Below are positions 26,458 to 35,716 of a stretch of DNA of 60,628 nucleotides, one piece after another (the first letter of the stretch is position 1; every line of letters begins with the position of its first letter). Made by a program: the position numbers and the translations under genes. The stretch is from Acetobacteraceae bacterium (GTDB taxonomy: Bacteria; Pseudomonadota; Alphaproteobacteria; Acetobacterales; Acetobacteraceae). The stretch covers positions 1 through 60,628 of the forward strand of contig JAMXLO010000135.1 of assembly GCA_024280945.1 (NCBI GenBank), read 5' to 3'. Below the pieces are notes generated by a model, which saw only the letters and a program-made list of their open reading frames with translations, did no database searches and was not told the DNA's origin.

Positions 26458-28070
26458 TCGATTTCCAGACCGATCCGGGCCGTTATCGGCACTGGCGGCT
26501 GTCATTCGACGGTCCGGTAGCGACGCTGACCATGGACGTCGATCCGGAAGCCAGTTTGTTCGAGGGATGCGAGCTGAAGCTGAATTCGTACGATCTCGGC
26601 GTCGACATCGAATTGGCCGATGCTGTACAGCGCCTGCGCTTCGAGCACCCCGAGGTGCGTTGTGTCGTGCTGCGCTCCGGCAAGGAAGGCGTGTTCTGTG
26701 CCGGCGCGAATATTCGCATGCTCGCCAAGGCCTCGCACGGCCACAAGGTGAATTTCTGCAAGTTCACCAACGAGACGCGGCTGGCGATCGAGGATGCCTG
26801 TGCCAACTCGGGTCAGCACTGGCTTGCCGCGATCAGCGGCAGTGCGGCAGGTGGTGGTTACGAGCTGGCGATGGCGGCCGACCACATCATGCTGATCGAT
26901 GATCGCCGCTCGGGCGTGGCCTTGCCGGAGATGCCGCTGCTTGGCGTATTGCCTGGCACGGGCGGTCTGACGCGACTGACCGACAAGCGGATGGTGCGAC
27001 GCGACCGTGCCGACGTGTTCTGCTCCACCGAGGAAGGTGTGCGTGGTCGGCGTGCGGTGGAATGGCGGCTGGTGGACGAAATCGTGCCGCCCTCGGCGTG
27101 GGAGGCGAAGCTGCGCGAGCGCGCGCTTGCGCTCTGCGCACGATCCGATCGGCCGATAGGCGAGACTGGCATTGCGTTGGCGCCGCTGCAGCGGGAATTG
27201 TTGAGCGGCGGCGTGACGTATTCGCATGTGCGCGTGACGTTCGACCGCGCGGGGCGGCGCGCCGAGCTTACGGTCCTTGGGCCAGGTCGTGCGTCTGGCC
27301 TTGATTGGGCACTGCTGCTGGCGCGCGAGCTCGATGATGCGATCCTGCACCTGCGCCTGAATGAACCAACGTTGGGTCTGATTGTGTTGCGGTCCGAGGG
27401 TGATGCGGCGGCGGTGCTGGCAGTCGATGCGCTGCTGGATGCACAGAAGGACGATTGGCTGGTGTGGGAGGTTCGCCTGCTCTGGAAGCGCGTGCTGAAG
27501 CGGATCGATATGACGTCGCGCAGCCTTATCGCTTTGATCGAACCGGGAAGCTGCTTTGCCGGCACGCTGGCGGAATTGCTGTTCGCAGCCGATCGGTCGG
27601 TGATGTTTGCGGGAACACGGGCCGGCGATAACGGTGCGCCGGCACGGATCCATCTCTCTGCGCTCAACTTCGGCGCTTATCCAATGGGCAATGGATTGAC
27701 ACGGCTGGCGACGCGGTTTCTCGGCGAGCCGGACAGTTTTGCGCAAGCCCGCGCGCGCGTGGGCGAGGCATTGGCTGCCGAGGATGCAGATGAACTCGGC
27801 CTGGTCACTGCTGCGTATGATGAAACCGACTGGGATGATGACGTGCGGCTGATGCTGGAAGAGCGCGCATCGTTCTCCGCGGATGCATTGACCGCGATGG
27901 AGGCGAACCTCCGCTTCGCTGGTCCCGAGACGATGGAGACACGAATTTTCGGCCGGCTGACCGCTTGGCAGAACTGGGTATTCCAGCGGCCGAGTGCAGT
28001 CGGCGAGGAAGGTTCGCTCAAGCGCTACGGCAGCGGGCTGCGGCCGAACTATGACACGCAGCGTGTGTGA
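26454..28070 (+). CDS. boxC: 2,3-epoxybenzoyl-CoA dihydrolase (BoxC)
   Basis: The 538-residue protein is a double-length crotonase homologue, as BoxC is. Its first half has EGVFCAGANIRMLAKASHGHK and SGSAAGGGYELAMAADHI (quoted in parts), with the oxyanion-hole glycines, then PEMPLLGVLPGTGGLTRL; the second half has SLIALIEPGSCFAGTLAELL. BoxC opens the ring of 2,3-epoxybenzoyl-CoA with two waters, giving 3,4-dehydroadipyl-CoA semialdehyde and formate. It overlaps the upstream hydrolase gene by 4 bases and is followed by a palindrome and then boxB. Cytoplasmic enzyme of the aerobic CoA-dependent benzoate pathway. Confidence 0.93.
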   Translation: MIDFQTDPGRYRHWRLSFDGPVATLTMDVDPEASLFEGCELKLNSYDLGVDIELADAVQRLRFEHPEVRCVVLRSGKEGVFCAGANIRMLAKASHGHKVNFCKFTNETRLAIEDACANSGQHWLAAISGSAAGGGYELAMAADHIMLIDDRRSGVALPEMPLLGVLPGTGGLTRLTDKRMVRRDRADVFCSTEEGVRGRRAVEWRLVDEIVPPSAWEAKLRERALALCARSDRPIGETGIALAPLQRELLSGGVTYSHVRVTFDRAGRRAELTVLGPGRASGLDWALLLARELDDAILHLRLNEPTLGLIVLRSEGDAAAVLAVDALLDAQKDDWLVWEVRLLWKRVLKRIDMTSRSLIALIEPGSCFAGTLAELLFAADRSVMFAGTRAGDNGAPARIHLSALNFGAYPMGNGLTRLATRFLGEPDSFAQARARVGEALAAEDADELGLVTAAYDETDWDDDVRLMLEERASFSADALTAMEANLRFAGPETMETRIFGRLTAWQNWVFQRPSAVGEEGSLKRYGSGLRPNYDTQRV

Positions 28071-28092
28071 TGGCCGGGACAAGCCCGGCCAT
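28070..28092. repeat. intergenic palindrome, ATGGCCGGG family (copy 2)
   Basis: ATGGCCGGG and CCCGGCCAT form a perfect nine-base stem with a five-base loop, overlapping the boxC stop codon and ending 8 bases before the AAGGAG site of boxB. It could tune boxB translation or mRNA stability relative to boxC. Confidence 0.75.
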
Positions 28093-28114
28093 GACGGGTT
28101 AAGGAGCATATGGC

Positions 28115-29556
<1,442 letters not shown>

Positions 29557-29560
<4 letters not shown>

Positions 29561-29997
29561 GTGTTCCGCCGGCCGAACGCTGGTTCGAGGATTATTACGT
29601 CGGAATGGTCGATGAATTCGGCGAGGTCGCAGTGACGGCGGAGGAAATCGTCGCCTTCGCCACGCGTTACGACCCTCAGCCGATGCACATCGGTGCTGGC
29701 GAACTGATCGCAAGCGGCTGGCACACCGCGGCGATGATGATGCGGCTGTTCGTCGAGCACTACCTCTCGCAGGTCGCGACGCTGCCATCGCCGGGCATCG
29801 ACGAACTGCGCTGGCTGCGTCCGGTGCGGCCGGGCGATCGGCTGTGCGTTCGGGTAACCGTGACGGAGGCGCGTCCGTCTCGCACCAAGCCAGACCGCGG
29901 AATCATCCGCAGCCTCGTCGAAGTACTCAATCAGCACGGCGATGTCGTGATGAGCCAGCGACCGATGAACCTGATGCGGCGCCGGAGCGCCGCGTGA
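29557..29997 (+). CDS. MaoC-like hot-dog dehydratase
   Basis: A 146-residue protein with the MaoC/R-hydratase pattern: RWFEDYYVGMVDEFGEVAVT at the start, FATRYDPQPMHIGAGEL with the hydratase Asp/His motif region, and GIDELRWLRPVRPGDRLCVRVTV (quoted in part: ELRWLRPVRPGDRL). It probably hydrates an enoyl-CoA. Its ATG overlaps the boxB stop, so it belongs to the benzoyl-CoA operon, perhaps acting on the unsaturated C6 product downstream of BoxC (inference). The last gene of the operon; it converges with the M28 gene after 10 bases. Confidence 0.85.
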
Positions 29998-30007
29998 TGC
30001 AACAGGT

Positions 30008-31651
30008 TCAGACCGCCAGCACCTCGTTGGCGTTCCGCAGCGCGTAGGCCAACCGGTTTCTCCCCCGCATCGCACTTACCGTGAGCAACCGCGCGCTGTC
30101 CGTGCCTGGGGCCATCTTCGCCAGCTTGCGCAAAGGATCGAGTACCGGCCATCCCGGCAGCGGCAGCGCCGGATCGTGTGCGAACCGATCGCCGGTCGTG
30201 TAATAGACTGGTGCCAGTGCGCGCGATGCGCGGATCAGCGCCGCATCCGAATGCACGCCGGCCGCCTTGTCCTTCAGTCTCTCGGCCGCCGCGATCAGTT
30301 CGTCCACCGAGAACCGTGCCCCAAGTGACGCGCGCAACGCCGTAAGTTCGTCCAACAATGAATTTGCATGCGCTGCGAAATCCAGCGGCAGCACCGGGTC
30401 GCTCAGCAGTCGCCATAAGGTGTGCACGAACACGCGGGTATCGCGCACCAGGTTTTTCTCGTCGATCTTGTCCAGCAGGTCGTGGGGCGTGTGCCACCAC
30501 CAGCCGAGAGCATTGCGCATTTTCACCGGCGCGGGTGGCTGCTCGCTGAGAGCACCGAACATCGCCGAAATGCCGATGCCCCAGAACGACTGGTCGGACG
30601 AACGGGACATCCGTTTACCGGCATACTCGGACCCTGCTTCCTCGCCGATTGCATCGCCGGCAAGACCGATCAGTTCAGGTGCCGCGGCGGCATTCTTCAT
30701 GACCGTGGCGCCGATGCCACCGGTGGAATCTACGTTCACATGTACCGCACAGCGTCGCTCGAGCTCATCCCAATTCTGATCGGCATACCATGTGGAACCA
30801 GAATAGCGGCCATGCGAGTGGCCGGACCAGAAGCACAGACGCAGGCCGCGCCGCCACCTCGCCCGCTCGCGTGCCGTGAGCCGCGCGACTTCGAGCATCG
30901 TCGCGTTCGCGGCACCGTTGTCCATGACACCGTAATACCAGGTGTCGTGATGGCCCGAAAACAGAATGAACGGTCCGTCCGCCTCCGGTCCGTCGATCTC
31001 CGCCTCGAGAATTGGCGTTTGCCGCCAGCCCGTATCCACCTCGGCATGCAGCGTCACCTTCGGCTGCTCGCCGCGCACCAGTCGCTCGCGCAGCGCGCTG
31101 CCATCTTCATTCGAGACGGTGCATACGACAGTTGTCGGCAGATCCGATTGCGTCTCGGCCGAAGGACTGCCCCATACAGGCGATACGCACATCTCGTGCA
31201 GATGTTCGTGCGGGCTGATCTGGATTTGCCCGACCGCACCGGCGTGCGACGCACGGTCCGCCTGGCCGGGACTGGCAATTCCCTCTGTCAACACAATCGC
31301 GCCCCTCAGGTCGCGGTTTTCGAAGTCCATCTTGTCGCCTTCGCCGACATAGACCAGCCGGCCGGTGACGCCGCTCGCCGGAGAACTGCGCGAAAACGAA
31401 TGCGTGATGCTGTTGAGCGTGTGGTTGTCCACATCGACGCGTGCCTTGCCAGGCAGGCTGATATAGGCGTCATGCATGATCAACCTGGTGCGATAGCCAT
31501 ACTCGTCAAGCTTTTCCTGGAAATACCGCAGACTCTGCAGTTCGTCCGGTGTGCCGGACAGCTTCACCCAGCGTGCGAGCTCGCGCACATGCCCCATCAG
31601 GATCGACCCGTCGACGGCTTTGCACAGCGAGTTGCGCATTGCATCGGTCAT
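30008..31651 (-). CDS. M28-type zinc peptidase-like protein with PA domain, altered active-site motif
   Basis: The 547-residue protein has a PA-type insert followed by an M28 catalytic fold: ILFSGHHDTWYYGVMDNGAANATMLEVAR (in part: FSGHHDTWYYGVMDNGAAN) supplies the first His and bridging Asp. Where canonical M28 enzymes have the Glu-Glu pair (W-G-A-E-E-x-G-x-x-G-S), this one has FWSGHSHGRYSGS, so the general-base and metal Glu are replaced. NVDSTGGIG and a C-terminal WHTPHDLLDKID retain later ligands. No signal peptide is visible. It may be a divergent peptidase/amidohydrolase with changed metal chemistry or a non-catalytic relative. Confidence 0.82.
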   Translation of the reverse strand: MTDAMRNSLCKAVDGSILMGHVRELARWVKLSGTPDELQSLRYFQEKLDEYGYRTRLIMHDAYISLPGKARVDVDNHTLNSITHSFSRSSPASGVTGRLVYVGEGDKMDFENRDLRGAIVLTEGIASPGQADRASHAGAVGQIQISPHEHLHEMCVSPVWGSPSAETQSDLPTTVVCTVSNEDGSALRERLVRGEQPKVTLHAEVDTGWRQTPILEAEIDGPEADGPFILFSGHHDTWYYGVMDNGAANATMLEVARLTARERARWRRGLRLCFWSGHSHGRYSGSTWYADQNWDELERRCAVHVNVDSTGGIGATVMKNAAAAPELIGLAGDAIGEEAGSEYAGKRMSRSSDQSFWGIGISAMFGALSEQPPAPVKMRNALGWWWHTPHDLLDKIDEKNLVRDTRVFVHTLWRLLSDPVLPLDFAAHANSLLDELTALRASLGARFSVDELIAAAERLKDKAAGVHSDAALIRASRALAPVYYTTGDRFAHDPALPLPGWPVLDPLRKLAKMAPGTDSARLLTVSAMRGRNRLAYALRNANEVLAV

Positions 31652-31739
31652 TGCATCTTCTCCCGTTGCTGCCCACGAGCGTGCCGGGCGTGACGCGGCA
31701 TGGCAAGCTGGCTACCGTTACGTCACAAGGGAGGACAGC

Positions 31740-32555
31740 GTGGTGCAGTGCTTTTGTGGCATGGTGCATGATCTTGGGCGGCGCGGGTTTCTCGGCGCCT
31801 TGATGGCTGCGGCGGTGGACGCCCAGGCGCCCGCACCGGCCTCCGCCGGTCCTGCCGATCCGGCCCTGATCGAGGACCTCGTGATCGCCAACCACATCCT
31901 GTACGACCAGGGCGTGGTCGACGGTTTCGGCCATATCAGCGCGCGGCACAACAAGGACCCGAACCGCTATCTCATGTCACGCAGCATGGCGCCGGCACTC
32001 GTGACGGCAGAAGACATCCTGGAATACGATCTCGACAGCACGCCGATCGATCAGCGTGGCCGAGCGGTGTATCTGGAACGGTTCATTCACGGCGAGATCT
32101 ACAAGCTGCGGCCCGACGTGCGCGCAATCGTCCACAGCCACTCGCCTGCTGTGATTCCTTATGCGAACGTCAAGGTGCCGCTGCGGCCGATGAACCACAT
32201 CGCGAGTTTCCTGGGCGGCGGTGTGCCGGTGTTCGAGATTCGCACCGCCGCGGGGCCGGCATCCGACATGCTGATCCGGAATGCGGCGCTCGGGCATGCT
32301 CTGGCCACGGTGCTCGGACCGCATCCGGTGGCGCTGATGCGCGGCCATGGGTCGGTCGCCGCAGCGCAGTCGGTGCGCCATGTCGTGTTCCGCGCTGTCT
32401 ACACGGAAGTGAATGCGCGCATGGAGAGCGAAGCGCTGCGCCTCGGCGAACCCACCTTCCTCAACGACGAGGAAGCTGCGGCTGCGATGAAGACCAACGA
32501 CGCCCTGGTTGATCGGCCGTGGGATCTGTGGAAGCGACGGGTGACCGCAAAATAG
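31740..32555 (+). CDS. class II aldolase/adducin-family protein with Tat signal
   Basis: GTG 31740 is preceded by AAGGGAGGA and gives 271 residues. The N-terminus carries LGRRGFLGALMAAAV, a twin-arginine signal, then an Ala/Pro-rich linker. The domain has the class II aldolase metal ligands: VHSHSPAVIPYA (H-x-H) and a third His in MRGHGSVA, plus GHISARHN near the start. Sugar-phosphate aldolases such as fuculose-1-phosphate aldolase are relatives, but export makes a phosphorylated sugar substrate unlikely. It is divergent to the M28 gene (88 bases) and convergent with MmgE/PrpD. Confidence 0.82.
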   Translation: MVQCFCGMVHDLGRRGFLGALMAAAVDAQAPAPASAGPADPALIEDLVIANHILYDQGVVDGFGHISARHNKDPNRYLMSRSMAPALVTAEDILEYDLDSTPIDQRGRAVYLERFIHGEIYKLRPDVRAIVHSHSPAVIPYANVKVPLRPMNHIASFLGGGVPVFEIRTAAGPASDMLIRNAALGHALATVLGPHPVALMRGHGSVAAAQSVRHVVFRAVYTEVNARMESEALRLGEPTFLNDEEAAAAMKTNDALVDRPWDLWKRRVTAK

Positions 32556-32564
32556 TCCGGGCGC

Positions 32565-32587
32565 GATCGGATCAGCCCGATCCGATC
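32565..32587. terminator. hairpin between convergent genes
   Basis: GATCGGATC and GATCCGATC form a perfect nine-base stem with the loop AGCCC, ten bases after the aldolase stop. There is no T-run. It probably marks a transcript end between convergent genes. Confidence 0.5.
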
Positions 32588-32608
32588 ATGCCCTGAGCCC
32601 CACTGATG

Positions 32609-32659
32609 TAGAGCGCGATTCACGCATTGTCACGATCCGCCGCAAGGGATCGCGCTCTA
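32609..32659. repeat. inverted repeat TAGAGCGCGAT / ATCGCGCTCTA
   Basis: Eleven-base perfect arms at 32609-32619 and 32649-32659 enclose 29 bases. The right arm includes the stop codon of the MmgE/PrpD gene, so it may act as a 3'-end structure for that transcript. Confidence 0.6.
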
Positions 32660-34021
32660 TGCGGCGGCGCGCGCCAGGTCGCCGGTGTCGGCCAGGGCCT
32701 CGGTGTCCCAGCTGCGCTCCGCCAGTTCCTTGGCGCGCGCCCTGCCGACCACCGGTTCGGCCAACTGCATGAACTTTCGTGTCAGCTGTTCATCGGTCAT
32801 CGGGTTGGACGCGCTGCCGATGCAGTGCTCGATCCTGCAGGTGTGCCTCCTGCCATCCTTCAGCGTGACGGTCACTTCCGACGCGTCCGCCGCAATGTCT
32901 GGATTACCTTCCGCTTCCACCCTGTCCTGGAACGCCATCACTGCCGGATCTCGCACCGTCGGGTCCTGCAGTTCCTGGATGCGTGCTGTACCTCGAAGCA
33001 ATGTTGCCGCAACCCAGTGATACAGGCTTACATGCGCCTGCAATTCGTTTTGTGGATTGCGACGATCGCACAGCGCCATTGCACCGGGAGACGCTTTGAT
33101 ACTCACATTGGCTATCGACCCAGGATCAATCGCGTGCTCGCGACGCAATTGCAGACAGGCGTCGATGATCGGATGAATGACGATACCGCAGGGGTACGGT
33201 TTATAGGTATTGCGCAAAACTTCGAACCGATCGCCCAGTCCATCCGACAGCGCCGGCAGGTCGGGCGTGTCGGCAAACACTTCGAGGAACCCGTAGCGTC
33301 CCTCCAGTGCTGCCGGTGATGCCGTGAACCCGTGCTCTGCCATAGCGGCGGCACGCAGTCCTGTCTGCGCGCCCTGCGCCGGCATCAGCGACGACACCAT
33401 GGTGGCGTGCATGACGCGGAACCCGGCAGCCTGCGACAGGGCGATGCCGATCGCGTATTGCAGACGCATCACGTCAAGCTGCAGCAGCTTGGCGGCTGCC
33501 ACCGCGGCCCCGATACCGGCGGTGATGCCGGTTTGCGACCACGCCACAGTGCCCTTCGCCGGCGGGACAGAGATCGCCTTCGATAGGCGGCACGTGACCT
33601 CGATGCCGAGCGCCAGCGCCAACAGGAAATCCGTGCCGTTGGTCGGCTGCCGCTCCGCCAAGGCCAGGGCCGCTGTTGCCACCGGACCTGCTGGATGCAC
33701 CACCGCCTCGGCGTGCGTGTCATCAAACGAGTATATACTCGAGGCCAGGCAGTTGATCAGGCAGGCATGCAGCGCATCGGCCTTTGTGCCGCGGCCGATC
33801 AGTGTCGCCTGTGGGGCGCCGGCAAATTCGCGCAGCGACCGGTCCGCAAGGTCTACCACGTCGTGCCGCGCACCGCCGATGGTGCAGCCCATGATATTGA
33901 CGAACGACCGCAGCGCCTCGCGCCGCACCGCCGCCGGCAGGTCGGACCAGCGCGCTGCCACGATATAGTCGGTCAGCCGCCCGGTGATCTCACCCGGCGC
34001 GTTGACGAACGCATTGGCCAT
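32657..34021 (-). CDS. MmgE/PrpD-family protein
   Basis: The 454-residue protein is of the 2-methylcitrate dehydratase-like MmgE/PrpD family: NIMGCTIGGARHDVVD near residue 45, the conserved SIYSFDDTHAEAVVHPAGPV (substrate loop), QTGITAGIGAAVAAAKLL and YKPYPCGIVIHPIIDACL. Members dehydrate or epimerise hydroxy-acids, but outside true PrpD the substrates are mostly unknown. ATG 34021 has an AGGGGAGA site. It lies in a minus-strand run with the SDR and TauD genes, 13 bases downstream of the SDR, suggesting an operon for a hydroxy- or sulfo-acid. Confidence 0.88.
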   Translation of the reverse strand: MANAFVNAPGEITGRLTDYIVAARWSDLPAAVRREALRSFVNIMGCTIGGARHDVVDLADRSLREFAGAPQATLIGRGTKADALHACLINCLASSIYSFDDTHAEAVVHPAGPVATAALALAERQPTNGTDFLLALALGIEVTCRLSKAISVPPAKGTVAWSQTGITAGIGAAVAAAKLLQLDVMRLQYAIGIALSQAAGFRVMHATMVSSLMPAQGAQTGLRAAAMAEHGFTASPAALEGRYGFLEVFADTPDLPALSDGLGDRFEVLRNTYKPYPCGIVIHPIIDACLQLRREHAIDPGSIANVSIKASPGAMALCDRRNPQNELQAHVSLYHWVAATLLRGTARIQELQDPTVRDPAVMAFQDRVEAEGNPDIAADASEVTVTLKDGRRHTCRIEHCIGSASNPMTDEQLTRKFMQLAEPVVGRARAKELAERSWDTEALADTGDLARAAA

Positions 34022-34034
34022 CGCGGTATCTCCC

Positions 34035-34823
34035 CTACAGTGAGCGCGTCGCGCCCCCGTCAATGTCGATCACGCACCCCTGGATGAAGTCGGCCTTGTC
34101 CGATGCCAGATAAGCGGTCAACCAACCGATCTCTTCTGGGCGCCCGACGCGCGTCGTGCCGTGCGAGGACAGCAGGAAGGCAATCGCCTGCTGCCGATCG
34201 AAGCCGTGCAGGCGCGACACGCGCTCGATGTTGCGACCAAACCGCTCGGTCTCGATCAGCCCTGGATTGATCGCGTTCACCCGCACGCCGTCCTTGATGC
34301 CGATATCGGCCATCGCCTTGGTAAAGTTCAGCAGTGCGACATTCACCGAGCCGCCGATGGTGAACTCCGCCGACCCGGCGCGCGAACCAACCCCGACAAT
34401 GTTGACGATGCAACCGTGGCTTTCGCGCAGATGCGGCCACGCCGCGCGCGTGGTGCGAACGTAGCCGTGGAACTTCAGCGCGAAGCCATCCTGCCAGTCC
34501 TCTTCGGTCAAGGTGAAGAAGTCGGCGCGCTTGGTGGCGCCGGCGTTGTTCACCAGGATGTCCAACCGCCCGAACGCATTCACCGCGGCATCGACGGCAG
34601 TCTTGGCAGCAGACGGCTCACGGAGATCACCGGCAATGACCGCGGTGCGGTTGCTGCCGGAGATGGAGGCGATGCTGTCGGCAATTTCATCGAGCCTGGC
34701 CCGATCACGCGCGGCAAGGCATACCCGGACGCCTTCCCGCGCCAGCTCCTGCGCGATCGCGGCGCCAATGCCACGGCTGCCACCGGTGACCAGCGCCGCC
34801 TTGCCACCCAGGTTCAGATCCAT
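34035..34823 (-). CDS. SDR-family protein lacking the catalytic Tyr and Lys
   Basis: The 262-residue protein has ALVTGGSRGIGAAIAQELA and ILVNNAGATK, and ends with FIQGCVIDIDGGA, so the Rossmann fold is intact. In the active site the Y-x-x-x-K motif is missing: the segment reads GSRAGSAEFTIGGSVNVALL, with Phe and Gly in the usual Tyr and Lys positions. Either an SDR branch with another mechanism or a non-catalytic binding protein. GGAAGGGAAG precedes the ATG at 34823. Co-directional with MmgE/PrpD (13-base gap) and TauD (22-base gap). Confidence 0.85.
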   Translation of the reverse strand: MDLNLGGKAALVTGGSRGIGAAIAQELAREGVRVCLAARDRARLDEIADSIASISGSNRTAVIAGDLREPSAAKTAVDAAVNAFGRLDILVNNAGATKRADFFTLTEEDWQDGFALKFHGYVRTTRAAWPHLRESHGCIVNIVGVGSRAGSAEFTIGGSVNVALLNFTKAMADIGIKDGVRVNAINPGLIETERFGRNIERVSRLHGFDRQQAIAFLLSSHGTTRVGRPEEIGWLTAYLASDKADFIQGCVIDIDGGATRSL

Positions 34824-34845
34824 GCCGCTTCCCTTCCCGAGATAT

Positions 34846-35685
34846 CTAGGCCGGCACGTCGCCCGCCAGGGTGATGCGCTGCATGATGCGCCGATGCCCG
34901 GCGTAGTCGTTCACCGCATAATGCTGTGCGCAACGATTGTCCCAGATTGCCAGCGCACCTGGCGTCCAGCGGAAGCGGCAGGTGAACTCAGGCCGGATTT
35001 GATGGCGGAACAGGAACTCCAGCAGCGGCGCGCTTTCTTCCTCCGTCATACCGGCGAAGCTCACGGTGTGAGCGCGATTGACATACAGCGCCTTGCGCCC
35101 GGTCTTGGGATGTGTCCGCACTGCGGGATGCTCGGCGACCAGCAGCTTGCGCGCCTCAGCGCTGCCGTCCGATCGAATGCGGTCCTCGCGGGTGCGGCTG
35201 GCGTCGGCCTTGGCGGAACTGGACACACCGCGCATTTCGGCAAGCAGCGATCGCAACTTCTCCGAGAGCGTTTCGTAGGCGAGATACTGGTTGGCGAACA
35301 GCGTATCGCCACCGGCATCCGGCACCTCGCGGGCGACCAACAGCGTCGCCATCGGCGGCGCTTGCAGATACGTGGTGTCGGCATGCCAGACGCCGCCGAA
35401 ATTGACCGTCTCGTGCTCCAGCTTGGCGACGTTGATGATCTCGGGGAAACCTTCGATGCCCTTGACGAAGGGATACTCGATCGGCGTGCCGAAGTGGCGT
35501 GCCAAGGCAAGGAAACGAGCGGGCGGCAGGTCCTGGTCGCGGAAGAAGATGACCAGGTGGTCCAGCAGCGCCTGGCGGATTTCGGCGATCGTCGCGTCGG
35601 ACAGCTCTGCGCCGAGGTCCACGCCGGCAATTTCCGCACCCAGCGCGCCAGAGATTGGCTGCACCTTCAGCATCGTGTTGCGCAT
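34846..35685 (-). CDS. TauD/TfdA-family Fe(II)/2-oxoglutarate dioxygenase
   Basis: The 279-residue protein shows the facial triad of the family: VWHADTTY (His-x-Asp) and a distal His in AQHYAVNDYAG, with the 2-oxoglutarate-binding Arg in GHRRIMQRITL. It begins VQPISGALGAEIAGVDL, as TauD and TfdA do. It hydroxylates and so cleaves taurine, aryloxyacetate or a similar substrate; which one is unknown. The start at 35685 follows CGGAGGA; the longer upstream frame overlaps the Nramp gene end and is not conserved. Likely an operon with the SDR and MmgE/PrpD genes. Confidence 0.9.
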   Translation of the reverse strand: MRNTMLKVQPISGALGAEIAGVDLGAELSDATIAEIRQALLDHLVIFFRDQDLPPARFLALARHFGTPIEYPFVKGIEGFPEIINVAKLEHETVNFGGVWHADTTYLQAPPMATLLVAREVPDAGGDTLFANQYLAYETLSEKLRSLLAEMRGVSSSAKADASRTREDRIRSDGSAEARKLLVAEHPAVRTHPKTGRKALYVNRAHTVSFAGMTEEESAPLLEFLFRHQIRPEFTCRFRWTPGALAIWDNRCAQHYAVNDYAGHRRIMQRITLAGDVPA

Positions 35686-35716
35686 CTCGCTTCCTCCGCG
35701 CCGTTGCACCGCAAGC

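Noticed and set aside
26502-28109. 535-residue minus-strand frame opposite boxC
   Set aside because: Antisense shadow of boxC; no domain, no ribosome site.
35049-35075. GCTCACGGTGTGAGC palindrome inside the TauD gene as a regulator site
   Set aside because: It lies within a conserved coding region and is readily explained by codon content.
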